Source: Arthrobacter sp. 31Y
GTDB lineage: Bacteria > Actinomycetota > Actinomycetes > Actinomycetales > Micrococcaceae
NCBI RefSeq assembly: GCF_000526335.1
Contig: NZ_JAFW01000001.1
Location: 3,782,001-3,846,000 of the forward strand
Reading direction: 5' to 3'
DNA length: 64,000 nucleotides
The position numbers and the translations under genes are program-made. The notes below the pieces were generated by a model. The model made no database searches, was not told the DNA's origin, and worked only from the letters and a program-made list of their open reading frames with translations. Positions 8,251-16,984 of this stretch are shown piece after piece. The number at the start of each line of letters is the position of its first letter. Position 1 is the stretch's first letter.

Positions 8251-9357
8251 TTGAAGAAACCACTGCGTGCCACCCTGAAGCGCGGTTCAATGGCCGGTGT
8301 TGCCACTCTCGGTGCAGCAGCGCTCCTGCTGACCAGCTGTGGCCAGGCTCCCGACGCTGGTTCCGGCACTGCCACCAAGAGCGACTTCCTTGGATGCATC
8401 GTTTCGGACTCTGGCGGATTCGATGACCAGTCCTTCAACCAGTCCTCATTCGAGGGACTCAAGAAGGCTGAAACGGACCTCGGAATCCAGGTCAGGTCGG
8501 CTGAATCGAAGGCCAACAGCGACTTCGAAACCAACCTCAACGGCATGATCTCCGCCGGCTGCAACCTGACGGTTACTGTCGGCTTCCTCCTGGGTGACGC
8601 CACCAAGGCTGCCGCCGAGAAGAACACGGACAAGCACTTCGCGATCGTCGATTACACCTACGAAGCTCCGATCGCCAACGTCAAGCCGATTGTCTACGAC
8701 ACGGCGCAGGCCGCCTTCCTGGCAGGTTACACAGCTGCCGCCACCACCAAGACCGGCAAGGTGGGTACCTTCGGTGGTATCAAGATCCCCACGGTCACCA
8801 TCTTCATGGATGGCTTCTACGACGGCGTCCAGGCCTACAACAAGGCCAAGAACAAGTCCGTCCAGGTTGTTGGTTGGGACAAGAACACCAAGGACGGCTC
8901 GTTCACGGGCGACTTCGAGAAGCAGGACACCGGCAAGCAGGTCACCATCAACCTGCTGGACCAGGGCGCGGACATCATCATGCCCGTGGCCGGTCCGGTT
9001 GGAAAGGGTGCAGGCGCTGCGCTGAAGGAAGCGAAGGCAGCCGGCAAGGACGTCAAGCTCATCTGGGTTGACTCCGATGGCTACCTCACGGCTCCCGAGT
9101 ACAAGGACCTCATGCTGACCTCTGTGGTCAAGCAGATGGGCGAGGCCGTTGAAGCTGTGGTGAAGGATGACAAGGACGGCAAGTTCAACAACGAAGCCTA
9201 TGTTGGCACGCTGGAGAACGACGGCGTTGCTATCGCCCCGTTCCATGACCTTGACTCCGCAGTCTCGGCCGAAACCAAGTCCGAGCTCGACGCGCTGAAG
9301 GCGGACATTGTGTCCGGCAAGCTGGTTGTCGAGTCCGAATCGAGCCCCAAAAAGTAA
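8251..9357 (+). CDS. Nucleoside ABC transporter substrate-binding lipoprotein (BMP family)
   Basis: A 368-residue lipoprotein of the Bmp/Med family that captures nucleosides outside the membrane. The basic N-terminus and hydrophobic stretch end in the lipobox LLTSC at about residue 30. The mature protein contains DSGGFDDQSFNQSSFEGL, typical of the family. The TTG at 8251 is chosen because GGAGG ends 4 nt before it and it gives a proper signal peptide. Upstream in-frame ATGs would bury that signal. It is followed by an intrinsic terminator and then the ATPase and two permeases of the same importer. Confidence 0.93.
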   Translation: MKKPLRATLKRGSMAGVATLGAAALLLTSCGQAPDAGSGTATKSDFLGCIVSDSGGFDDQSFNQSSFEGLKKAETDLGIQVRSAESKANSDFETNLNGMISAGCNLTVTVGFLLGDATKAAAEKNTDKHFAIVDYTYEAPIANVKPIVYDTAQAAFLAGYTAAATTKTGKVGTFGGIKIPTVTIFMDGFYDGVQAYNKAKNKSVQVVGWDKNTKDGSFTGDFEKQDTGKQVTINLLDQGADIIMPVAGPVGKGAGAALKEAKAAGKDVKLIWVDSDGYLTAPEYKDLMLTSVVKQMGEAVEAVVKDDKDGKFNNEAYVGTLENDGVAIAPFHDLDSAVSAETKSELDALKADIVSGKLVVESESSPKK

Positions 9358-9370
9358 GCAATTCCTGGAC

Positions 9371-9412
9371 GCGCCGCCAGTACCGAGCCCCGGTACCGGC
9401 GGCGCGTTTTTG
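9371..9412 (+). terminator. Intrinsic terminator between binding protein and ATPase genes
   Basis: GCGCCGCCAGTACC (9371-9384) pairs with GGTACCGGCGGCGC (9392-9405), one mismatch, followed by GTTTTT. As an internal terminator it would let the binding protein be made in excess of the transporter core, if some transcripts read through. Confidence 0.85.
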
Positions 9413-9482
9413 CCCTGACTACGCTGGGCCTCAAAGCCAGTGGCTTTGGAGCAGTACAGCCGTCCCTCGGACTCACAGAACG

Positions 9483-11009
9483 GTGGGAGTTGTGAAACTC
9501 GAATTGAAGGGGATCTCGAAAGCCTTCGGGACCTTCTACGCCAACCAAGACATCGACCTCGTGGTCGAATCCGGCCAGATCCATTGCCTCCTCGGCGAAA
9601 ATGGTGCCGGAAAATCAACCCTCATGAACGTGCTGTACGGGCTGTATGAGCCCACAGCAGGCCAGATCCTGGTAGATGACCAACTGGTCAATTTCCGTGG
9701 ACCCGGTGACGCGATGGCAGCCGGCATCGGTATGGTGCACCAGCACTTCATGCTGGTCCCCGTCTTTACCGTGGCAGAAAACGTGGCCCTCGGTGCTGAA
9801 CCGACCACGTTCGGCGGTGTCCTCAGCATCGAAGAAACCCGGAAGAAGATCCGGGAGATTTCGGACAAGTACGGCTTCGACGTCGATCCCGACGCCCTGG
9901 TGGAAGACCTCCCCGTGGGCGTTCAACAGCGCGTGGAGATCATCAAAGCGTTGGTACGCGAAGCCAAGGTCCTCATTCTGGACGAGCCCACAGCCGTGCT
10001 GACCCCGCAGGAAACCGATGAGCTCCTGGACATCATGCGGCAGCTCAAAGCCGGCGGCACCTCCATCGTCTTCATCTCGCACAAGCTGCGTGAAGTTAAA
10101 GCTGTCTCCGACGTCATCACCGTTATCCGCCGCGGCAAAGTAGTGGGTGATGCTCCACCCACGGCATCAGCCACTGAACTGGCCTCCATGATGGTGGGCC
10201 GCCCCGTTAGCCTGAGCCTGAACAAGGCTCCCGCGCAGCGGAAGGAAACCACGTTCGTGGTGGAGAACCTCACAGTGCGTGCAGCCAACGGCACCAACGT
10301 GGTGGACGGGATCAGCTTCGACATCGCACAAGGTGAGATTCTCGCCGTCGCCGGTGTCCAAGGCAATGGCCAAACGGAACTTACCGAAGCCATCCTGGGC
10401 ATCCAAGACCACGTCACTGGTTCGGTGACGCTGGACGGGAAACAACTACTGGGCCTGCCCGTGAAGGATGTCCTGCGTTCGGGCGTCGGTTTTGTCCCGG
10501 AAGACCGGACAGTGGATGGACTGGTTGGCCCCTTCTCGGTGGCAGAGAACCTGGTGCTGGACCTGTACGACCAAGCACCGTTTGCCAGCGGCATCAGCAT
10601 GAAGCCGGCCAAGGTTGCCGAGCATGCCAAAGCCAAGATTGAAGAATTTGATATCCGTACGCCGTCCGCAGGCTCGGCTGCCGGAACACTGTCCGGCGGC
10701 AACCAGCAGAAAGTGGTCATGGCCCGGGAGCTGTCCCGCCCGCTGCGGTTGTTCATCGCCAGCCAGCCGACCCGTGGCGTGGACGTTGGTTCCATCGAGT
10801 TCCTGCACAAGCGCATTGTTGCCGAGCGCGACGTCGGAACTCCGGTCATGATCGTTTCCACCGAACTCGACGAGGTCATAGAACTCGCAGACAGGATTGC
10901 CGTCCTGTACAAGGGCAAGCTCGTGGGGATCGTCCCTTCTGGAACACCCCGCGACACCCTTGGATTGATGATGGCCGGCGTCGGCCCTGAAGGAGGCTCC
11001 GATGACTGA
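9483..11009 (+). CDS. Nucleoside ABC transporter ATP-binding protein, two fused NBDs
   Basis: A 508-residue tandem ATPase of the YufO/NupO type. The first domain has Walker A GENGAGKST (about 38-46), a signature region LPVGVQQRVEI and Walker B VLILDEPTA. The second has a degenerate Walker A (GVQGNGQTE), an intact signature LSGGNQQKV and a Walker B ending IASQPTRG instead of a DEPT motif. The family often shows this asymmetry, with one weak ATP site. The start is the GTG at 9483 or the GTG at 9492. The sequence does not settle which. It overlaps the first permease gene by 8 nt. Confidence 0.92.
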   Translation: MGVVKLELKGISKAFGTFYANQDIDLVVESGQIHCLLGENGAGKSTLMNVLYGLYEPTAGQILVDDQLVNFRGPGDAMAAGIGMVHQHFMLVPVFTVAENVALGAEPTTFGGVLSIEETRKKIREISDKYGFDVDPDALVEDLPVGVQQRVEIIKALVREAKVLILDEPTAVLTPQETDELLDIMRQLKAGGTSIVFISHKLREVKAVSDVITVIRRGKVVGDAPPTASATELASMMVGRPVSLSLNKAPAQRKETTFVVENLTVRAANGTNVVDGISFDIAQGEILAVAGVQGNGQTELTEAILGIQDHVTGSVTLDGKQLLGLPVKDVLRSGVGFVPEDRTVDGLVGPFSVAENLVLDLYDQAPFASGISMKPAKVAEHAKAKIEEFDIRTPSAGSAAGTLSGGNQQKVVMARELSRPLRLFIASQPTRGVDVGSIEFLHKRIVAERDVGTPVMIVSTELDEVIELADRIAVLYKGKLVGIVPSGTPRDTLGLMMAGVGPEGGSDD

Positions 11010-12372
11010 GAATGATCAGTCCAACAACGAGCAAAAACCCGCCCAGCCCGCTGAGGCTCAGCCCGCTGAGGACCTGTCCACAGCGGACCTCCGTGCGGCA
11101 GACGTCTCACTCGATACCGCAGGCGGCATGCTGGAGCCCTCCATCGTGCCGGTGTCTTCCCAAAGCGGAGGCTCAGGACCGCAGTCGAGCAGTCTCATGC
11201 GCCGGATTGTCATGGGTAACGGCTTTGTCTCCGTCCTTGCGGTCATCGTGGCGTTGTTCCTGGGTGGGCTGCTGATCGCCAGCACGGACGCCCAGGTTGC
11301 CAAGACCGCAGGTTATCTCTTTGCCCGGCCCACGGACTTCCTGAGTGCGTTGTGGGCAGCCATGACCGAGAGCTACGTTGCGCTCTTCCAAGGCTCGGTC
11401 TTCAACCCCCGGCAGGGATTGGCGCCACTGCTGGAAACCATGACGGTGGCGACGCCTCTGATCTGCGCCGGTCTGGGTGTTGCGCTGGCATTCCGCGCCG
11501 GCCTGTTCAACATCGGCGCCCAAGGCCAGATCATCATCAGCGCCACGCTCGCTGCCTACGTGGGGTTCGCTTGGCACCTGCCGTTCGGCCTGCACCTTCT
11601 GGTGGTTATCATCATGGGCGTCCTGGGCGGTGCCTTCTGGGGTGCAATTGTGGGCATCCTCAAAGCACGGACAGGTGCGCACGAGGTCATTGTGACCATC
11701 ATGCTGAACTATGTGGCGTTGTTCCTGCTGGACTTCCTGCTGAACACTGCTGCGTTCCGGCGTCCGGGGGACAGCAGCCCCATTTCGCCACGCCTCGACG
11801 ACTCGGCAACGTTCCCCGTCCTCATCCCCGGATCCCGGCTCCATTTGGGCTTCCTGGTGGCGATAGCACTGACCTACGGCGTGTGGTGGCTGTTGAACCG
11901 CTCCACCATCGGCTTCGAGTTCCGCGCCGTTGGTGCGAACCCCGTCGCGGCACGTACCGCCGGCGTCAAGGTATCCCGGGCCACCATCCTGGTGATGGCC
12001 ATGGCCGGTGCCCTTGCCGCGTTTGGTGGTGTTGCCCAGGTGGCCGGTACTGAAAAGGTGCTGACCGGCGGCGTCGCCGCCCAGATCGGCTTCGATGCCA
12101 TCACGGTTGCCTTGCTGGGACGCAGTACACCGTGGGGGACGTTCTTTGCAGGCCTGCTGTTCGGAGCATTCCGTGCAGGTGCGGTTCAGATGCAGATCCA
12201 GACGGGAACGCCCATCGACATCGTGCTGGTGGTACAGTCCCTGATCGTCCTCTTCATCGCAGCACCACCGCTGATCAAGTCGATCTTCCGGCTTGAGCCC
12301 AAGAAGAAGAACAAGACACCAAAAGCGGCTCCCAAGGCTGCCCTGGTCAACGCCTCCGGAGGTGCCAAATGA
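11002..12372 (+). CDS. Nucleoside ABC transporter permease 1
   Basis: A 456-residue inner-membrane permease of the BPD_transp_2 family (NupP-like). The first ~70 residues are cytoplasmic and rich in Ser/Pro/Ala/Glu. About ten helices follow, with the family segment FRAGLFNIGAQGQ. The C-terminus is a basic Lys/Ala tail (PKKKNKTPKAAPKAA). The ATG at 11002 overlaps the ATPase stop, and the end overlaps the second permease by four bases. It pairs with the next gene to form the membrane channel. Confidence 0.9.
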   Translation: MTENDQSNNEQKPAQPAEAQPAEDLSTADLRAADVSLDTAGGMLEPSIVPVSSQSGGSGPQSSSLMRRIVMGNGFVSVLAVIVALFLGGLLIASTDAQVAKTAGYLFARPTDFLSALWAAMTESYVALFQGSVFNPRQGLAPLLETMTVATPLICAGLGVALAFRAGLFNIGAQGQIIISATLAAYVGFAWHLPFGLHLLVVIIMGVLGGAFWGAIVGILKARTGAHEVIVTIMLNYVALFLLDFLLNTAAFRRPGDSSPISPRLDDSATFPVLIPGSRLHLGFLVAIALTYGVWWLLNRSTIGFEFRAVGANPVAARTAGVKVSRATILVMAMAGALAAFGGVAQVAGTEKVLTGGVAAQIGFDAITVALLGRSTPWGTFFAGLLFGAFRAGAVQMQIQTGTPIDIVLVVQSLIVLFIAAPPLIKSIFRLEPKKKNKTPKAAPKAALVNASGGAK

Positions 12373-13658
12373 GCGCGACAACCACCGCTCCGAAGCCGGG
12401 TTCAACGGCCCTGCCGGCGTTCCGGCCGTCCATGAAAGTCCCGCTATCGCTCGGAATCCTGGCGCTCATTGCCTTGGTCTTCTTCGGCTTCCTTGGCCCG
12501 GACAAGACGGCCGAGATGAAGATCAGCGATGCCGGTGACGCCGTTGCTGTTCCTGCCCTGATGATTCCGGGCCAGGTAGGCGGGGTGGTCTTCGGCATTC
12601 TGCTCCTGGCCATGGCCGCATATTCCATCTACCTCTGGACGCAGGGGGAACGGTCACCCAAGTGGCTGCCCATCGCTTTCGCCGTGGTCTTCGTGTTTGC
12701 CTTGCTGGTGTGGATCGTCGCCGGCGCCCGCCAGCCCTCCATTTCGCTGGCCGGTCTCGTTGCCGGTTCAGTGACGCTGGCCGTGCCACTGGTCTTCGGC
12801 TCGCTCTCTGGCGTGCTCTGTGAGCGCGTGGGCGTGGTGAACATCGCCATTGAAGGCCAACTTCTGGGCGGTGCCTTCACTGCTGCACTCGTAGCCACCA
12901 TGACGGGAAGCCCCTACATCGGCCTGATCGCGGCGGCCGCTGCCGGCGCCGCTGTGTCCATGGTCCTCGCGGTCTTCAGCATCAAGTATCTGGTCAACCA
13001 GATCATTGTGGGCGTTGTGCTCAACGTGCTGGTTTCCGGTCTTACGGGCTTCCTGTACGGCACGTTGATGGTTCCCAACAAAGAGCAGTTCAACACCCCG
13101 GGCCGGCTGGACATCCTGCCGATCCCGCTGCTCTCGGATATCCCCATCATCGGGCCCATCCTGTTCGAGCAGTCCATCGCCGGTTACCTCATGTACATTG
13201 CCGTGGCCGTGGTGTGGTTCGGTTTGTTCAAGACCCGCTGGGGCCTGCGCGTCCGCGCCGTCGGTGAGCACCCGCAGGCTGCCGACACCCTGGGTATCAA
13301 CGTCAATGCAACCCGCTTCTGGAACGTCACCTTGGGTGGTGCCATTGCGGGCATCGGCGGCGCCGTGTTCACCCTGGTGACCATTGACTCTTTCACGAAG
13401 GACATCTCCGGTGGCCGTGGCTTCATTGCCTTGGCTGCGTTGATCTTTGGCCGCTGGAATCCGATCGGAGCCTTCCTGGCTTCGCTGCTGTTCGGCTTCG
13501 CCTACAACCTGCAGTCGATCCTTGGCATCATCGGTACCCCGGTTCCGAGTCAGTTCATGGCCATGCTGCCGTACTTGGTGACCATCTTCGCCGTCGCCGG
13601 TTTGGTGGGTAAGTCGCGGCCACCGGCCGCAAGCGGCATACCGTACGTGAAGGGTTGA
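12369..13658 (+). CDS. Nucleoside ABC transporter permease 2
   Basis: A 429-residue membrane protein with about ten helices (NupQ-like). It contains LCERVGVVNIAIEGQLLGGAF, the characteristic segment of this permease subfamily. RAVGEHPQAADTLGINV is the cytoplasmic loop expected to contact the ATPase. The ATG at 12369 overlaps the preceding gene (ATGA), and the end touches cdd, so importer and salvage enzymes form one transcription unit. Confidence 0.9.
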   Translation: MSATTTAPKPGSTALPAFRPSMKVPLSLGILALIALVFFGFLGPDKTAEMKISDAGDAVAVPALMIPGQVGGVVFGILLLAMAAYSIYLWTQGERSPKWLPIAFAVVFVFALLVWIVAGARQPSISLAGLVAGSVTLAVPLVFGSLSGVLCERVGVVNIAIEGQLLGGAFTAALVATMTGSPYIGLIAAAAAGAAVSMVLAVFSIKYLVNQIIVGVVLNVLVSGLTGFLYGTLMVPNKEQFNTPGRLDILPIPLLSDIPIIGPILFEQSIAGYLMYIAVAVVWFGLFKTRWGLRVRAVGEHPQAADTLGINVNATRFWNVTLGGAIAGIGGAVFTLVTIDSFTKDISGGRGFIALAALIFGRWNPIGAFLASLLFGFAYNLQSILGIIGTPVPSQFMAMLPYLVTIFAVAGLVGKSRPPAASGIPYVKG

Positions 13659-13660
13659 CC

Positions 13661-14065
13661 ATGCCGGCGAGTGACATCGATTGGCAGGCGCTGGAAGAGG
13701 CGGCAAAGCAGGCCATGCATAACGCCTACGCGCCGTATTCGAAGTTCCCGGTGGGGGCTGCGGCCCTCACCGAGGACGGCCGGATAGTGAGTGGCTGCAA
13801 CGTTGAGAACGCAAGCTACGGACTGACCCTCTGCGCCGAATGCGCCCTCGTTGGCCAGCTCCACATGACAGGCGGCGGCAGGATTGCTGCGTTCTATTGC
13901 GTGGACGGACAAGGCAATATCCTCATGCCGTGCGGGCGGTGCCGACAGTTGCTCTATGAATTCAGGGCACCCGGAATGCAGCTCATGACAACTCAGGGAA
14001 TCAAATCCATGGACCAGGTACTGCCGGACGCCTTTGGTCCTGAACATCTGGAGGAAACCACGTGA
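13661..14065 (+). CDS. cdd: Cytidine deaminase
   Basis: A 134-residue zinc enzyme converting cytidine and deoxycytidine to uridine forms. The catalytic motif CAE lies in LTLCAECAL, and PCGRCRQLL supplies the other two zinc cysteines, so this is the small homotetrameric type. The N-terminal AYAPYSKFPVGAA is the conserved substrate loop. I prefer the ATG at 13661 with GAAGGG about 7 nt upstream. A TTG at 13655 overlaps the permease stop and would add two residues. The stop overlaps deoA (GTGA). Confidence 0.95.
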   Translation: MPASDIDWQALEEAAKQAMHNAYAPYSKFPVGAAALTEDGRIVSGCNVENASYGLTLCAECALVGQLHMTGGGRIAAFYCVDGQGNILMPCGRCRQLLYEFRAPGMQLMTTQGIKSMDQVLPDAFGPEHLEETT

Positions 14066-15372
14066 CCACCACTGAGGCGTTCGACGCCGTCCAGATCATT
14101 TCCATCAAGCGGGACAAGGGCACGCTCACCCCAGAGCAGATCGATTGGACCATTGATGCCTACACCCGCGGCGTGATCGCCGAGGAACAGATGGCAGCAC
14201 TGAACATGGCCATCCTGCTCAACGGCATGGACCGTGCTGAGATTTCCCGCTGGACTTCAGCCATGATCGCCTCGGGCGAGCGGATGGACTTTTCGTCCCT
14301 GACAACGCCCGACGGCGGCCGCAAGGCTACCAGCGACAAACACTCCACCGGTGGGGTGGGTGACAAGATCACACTGCCGTTGGCGCCGCTGGTGGCAGTG
14401 TTCGGCGTCGCTGTTCCGCAGTTGTCAGGCCGCGGGCTGGGCCACACGGGCGGAACCCTGGACAAGCTCGAAGCAATTCCAGGTTGGCGCGCCAACCTGA
14501 GCAACGACGAAATCATGGCTCAGCTGCAGGACGTCGGCGCGGTGATTTGTGCCGCCGGGTCAGGGCTCGCTCCTGCAGACAAGAAGCTCTATGCCCTGCG
14601 CGATGTCACCGGCACTGTGGAGGCTATCCCACTCATCGCTTCTTCGATCATGAGCAAGAAAATCGCTGAAGGAACGGGCTCCTTGGTGCTGGATGTCAAG
14701 GTGGGTTCCGGCGCGTTCATGAAGGATGAAGCACGGGCCCGCGAGCTTGCCGAGACCATGGTGGCTTTGGGCAAGGATGCCGGCGTGCACACGGTCGCTC
14801 TGATCACGGATATGTCCACGCCGTTGGGATTGACAGCTGGAAATGCGATTGAAGTTCAGGAGTCCGTGGAGGTTCTTGCAGGCGGCGGTCCGGAAGACGT
14901 CGTCGAATTGACCGTCCGCCTGGCCGAAGAGATGCTGGCCGGTGCCGGCATCCACGACGCAGACCCCGCGGCCGCGTTAAAGGACGGCCGTGCCATGGAC
15001 GTCTGGAACCGGATGATCGAAGCACAGGGTGGAGACCCGCGTGCTGCGCTGCCGGTGGCAAAGGAGTCCGAGGTTATCTACGCTCCGGCGGACGGTGTCC
15101 TGGTGGAACTTGATGCCCTTTCTGTTGGTGTTGCCGCTTGGCGCCTTGGTGCTGGCCGTGCCCGCAAGGAGGACCAGGTTCAAGCCGGGGCGGGTGTCCG
15201 CATGCATGCCAAGCCCGGCGCGTTGGTCCGTGCCGGGGAGCCATTGATGACGCTTCTGACGGACACGCCGGAGAAATTCGAACGGGCCAAGGAAGCGCTC
15301 CAGGATGCCGTGGTGATCGCGCCCGAAGGTTCACGCCCGGCGCATCAGCTCATCATCGACCGCATCGCCTAG
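14062..15372 (+). CDS. deoA: Thymidine phosphorylase
   Basis: A 436-residue pyrimidine-nucleoside phosphorylase that splits thymidine or deoxyuridine into base and deoxyribose-1-phosphate. The phosphate-binding signature is KHSTGGVGDK (about 93-102), followed by SGRGLGHTGGTLDKLE. The C-terminal domain (from about 335) has the usual barrel-sandwich fold. The GTG at 14062 overlaps the cdd stop. Its place after importer and deaminase indicates use of imported pyrimidine nucleosides as carbon or base source. A hairpin follows. Confidence 0.95.
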   Translation: MTTTEAFDAVQIISIKRDKGTLTPEQIDWTIDAYTRGVIAEEQMAALNMAILLNGMDRAEISRWTSAMIASGERMDFSSLTTPDGGRKATSDKHSTGGVGDKITLPLAPLVAVFGVAVPQLSGRGLGHTGGTLDKLEAIPGWRANLSNDEIMAQLQDVGAVICAAGSGLAPADKKLYALRDVTGTVEAIPLIASSIMSKKIAEGTGSLVLDVKVGSGAFMKDEARARELAETMVALGKDAGVHTVALITDMSTPLGLTAGNAIEVQESVEVLAGGGPEDVVELTVRLAEEMLAGAGIHDADPAAALKDGRAMDVWNRMIEAQGGDPRAALPVAKESEVIYAPADGVLVELDALSVGVAAWRLGAGRARKEDQVQAGAGVRMHAKPGALVRAGEPLMTLLTDTPEKFERAKEALQDAVVIAPEGSRPAHQLIIDRIA

Positions 15373-15378
15373 GCTCAA

Positions 15379-15415
15379 GTGTTCCGGGCCGTTCGCCAAG
15401 GACGGCCCGGAACAC
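15379..15415 (+). terminator. Hairpin after deoA
   Basis: A perfect 14-bp stem GTGTTCCGGGCCGT (15379-15392) / ACGGCCCGGAACAC (15402-15415) starts 7 nt after the deoA stop. There is no T-tract, so it may be a weak terminator or an mRNA end-stabilising structure. Confidence 0.65.
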
Positions 15416-15460
15416 CAGTCATCCGGCGCCTATGGGGGAGTCGGCTACCGTAAGGAAACC

Positions 15461-16111
15461 GTGCAGGGCATCAACGATTTCATCCTCGCCGCAGCGGAGC
15501 AGCCCTGGGTGTTGTTCCTGGTGTTGGCCTGCTGCGTGATCGATGGCTTCTTCCCGCCCATCCCCAGCGAATCCGTGGTGGTGGGCCTGAGTGCCGTTTC
15601 AGGAAGCAGCGGCTCGCCCAACGTCTGGCTGCTGGGCTTGATGGCAGCCCTGGGAGCGTTCTCCGGGGACAACATCGCCTATATCATCGGCCGACGCATC
15701 GGCATCCAGCGCTGGCGTTGGATGCGCACGCAGCGGATGCAGGGCGCCTTCCGTTGGGCGGGCAAGGAACTTCGACGGCGGTCCGCCTCGCTCATCATGG
15801 TGGCCCGTTTCATTCCCATTGGCAGGGTGGCCGTCAACCTGACAGCCGGCGCCACGCACTTCCACCACCGGCGCTTCGTTGCCCTCACCGCCATGTCCGC
15901 CGTTCTGTGGGCCACGTATTCGGTGATCCTTGGCTACTTCTTTGGTGTCTGGTTCGAGGACAACCATCTCCTGGGCGCCGTCATAGCGATCGTGGTAGCC
16001 GTGATACTGGGAATCATCATTGACCGGATCATCAGCAAAGTCCGGGGATCCGTGCCCTTGGACGGCAAGAACATCCCTGAGGAAGAGGCCCCGACTCCAC
16101 CCACGGTATGA
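15461..16111 (+). CDS. DedA family membrane protein 1
   Basis: A 216-residue inner-membrane protein of the DedA / SNARE-associated (VTT) family. Some relatives act in flipping undecaprenyl phosphate or phospholipids. The family segment GALSGDNIAYxxGR appears here as GAFSGDNIAYIIGRR. The motif VARFIPIGRVAVNLTAGAT matches the conserved amphipathic F/YxR(F/Y)xPxxR region. GTG start at 15461. The next gene is a paralogue with parallel motifs. Confidence 0.9.
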   Translation: MQGINDFILAAAEQPWVLFLVLACCVIDGFFPPIPSESVVVGLSAVSGSSGSPNVWLLGLMAALGAFSGDNIAYIIGRRIGIQRWRWMRTQRMQGAFRWAGKELRRRSASLIMVARFIPIGRVAVNLTAGATHFHHRRFVALTAMSAVLWATYSVILGYFFGVWFEDNHLLGAVIAIVVAVILGIIIDRIISKVRGSVPLDGKNIPEEEAPTPPTV

Positions 16112-16142
16112 CGCTTCCGGCCCCGGAAGATCAGCCCGGCGG

Positions 16143-16173
16143 TTGACGACGGCACCTTATCAGCACCTATAGC
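16143..16173 (+). promoter_or_regulatory. Candidate promoter for the second dedA, add and mazG
   Basis: TTGACG (16143-16148) and TATAGC (16168-16173) lie 19 nt apart, in the gap before the second dedA gene. The -35 match is good but the spacer is long. A hairpin (GCTGGGACGT 16194-16203 / ACGTCCCGGC 16212-16221) follows in the leader. Confidence 0.35.
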
Positions 16174-16285
16174 GTTAAGCGTGTGATCCCAAGGCTGGGA
16201 CGTAGCGAACGACGTCCCGGCCGTGGGACACTAGAGCGACTTCCGTCACACCGTCAAGTCATATTCGTCTAGGAGCTACCGTCGC

Positions 16286-16984
16286 GTGGAGTTTTTGAAC
16301 CAAATGCTCGAGCATGCAGCCGGGCAGCCCTGGATATACCCGGTCCTGCTGGTCTTTTTCTTCATTGACGGATTTGCCACTATCCTTCCCAGCGAAACAG
16401 CCATTGTTGGCCTCTCGGCGCTGTCCCTTCACAGCGGAGAACCCAACCTCTGGATTCTGGGCGCCACCGCATTGGTGGGCGCCATGGCCGGGGACAATAT
16501 GGCGTACATGCTGGGCCGCAAAATCGGCCTCACCCGCTGGAAGTGGATGCGCAGGCCCAAGGTCCAGAAGATGTTCGCCTGGGCGCAGTATGAGCTGGAT
16601 AAGCGCGGCGCGGTCCTCATTTTCACAGCCCGGTACATCCCTTGGGGTCGTGTAGCTGTGAACTACGTTGCTGGACAAACTGGTTTCCGCCACCGGACCT
16701 TCTTCTGGTTGGACGCCTTCGCGTGCGTTACATGGGTTGCGTACTCGATCGGTATTGGCTTGCTCGCGGGCCAGTGGGTGCACCACAACCCGCTCCTGGG
16801 CGTCGGAATTGCCGTGGCCTTCGCTGTGGTCCTTGGCATCGTGGTGGACCACGCCCTTCGCTGGTGGCACAAGTACCTTGAAAAGAAGGACCTGGCCCGC
16901 GAAGAGGCTGCAAGCAAGCCCGAAGAGGCTGCGGCCAAGAAGGTACCCGCAGTGGAGCCGTCGGACGCTAGTCTTGGTACGTGA
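16286..16984 (+). CDS. DedA family membrane protein 2
   Basis: A 232-residue paralogue of the preceding protein. It has the same core (VGAMAGDNMAYMLGRKIG and TARYIPWGRVAVNYVAGQTGF) and a longer, charged Lys/Glu/Ala-rich C-terminal tail of about 40 residues facing the cytoplasm. The GTG at 16286 is preceded by AGGAG. It overlaps add by four bases (GTGA). The two DedA genes probably arose by tandem duplication. Why they sit inside a nucleoside-salvage region is unclear. Confidence 0.9.
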   Translation: MEFLNQMLEHAAGQPWIYPVLLVFFFIDGFATILPSETAIVGLSALSLHSGEPNLWILGATALVGAMAGDNMAYMLGRKIGLTRWKWMRRPKVQKMFAWAQYELDKRGAVLIFTARYIPWGRVAVNYVAGQTGFRHRTFFWLDAFACVTWVAYSIGIGLLAGQWVHHNPLLGVGIAVAFAVVLGIVVDHALRWWHKYLEKKDLAREEAASKPEEAAAKKVPAVEPSDASLGT

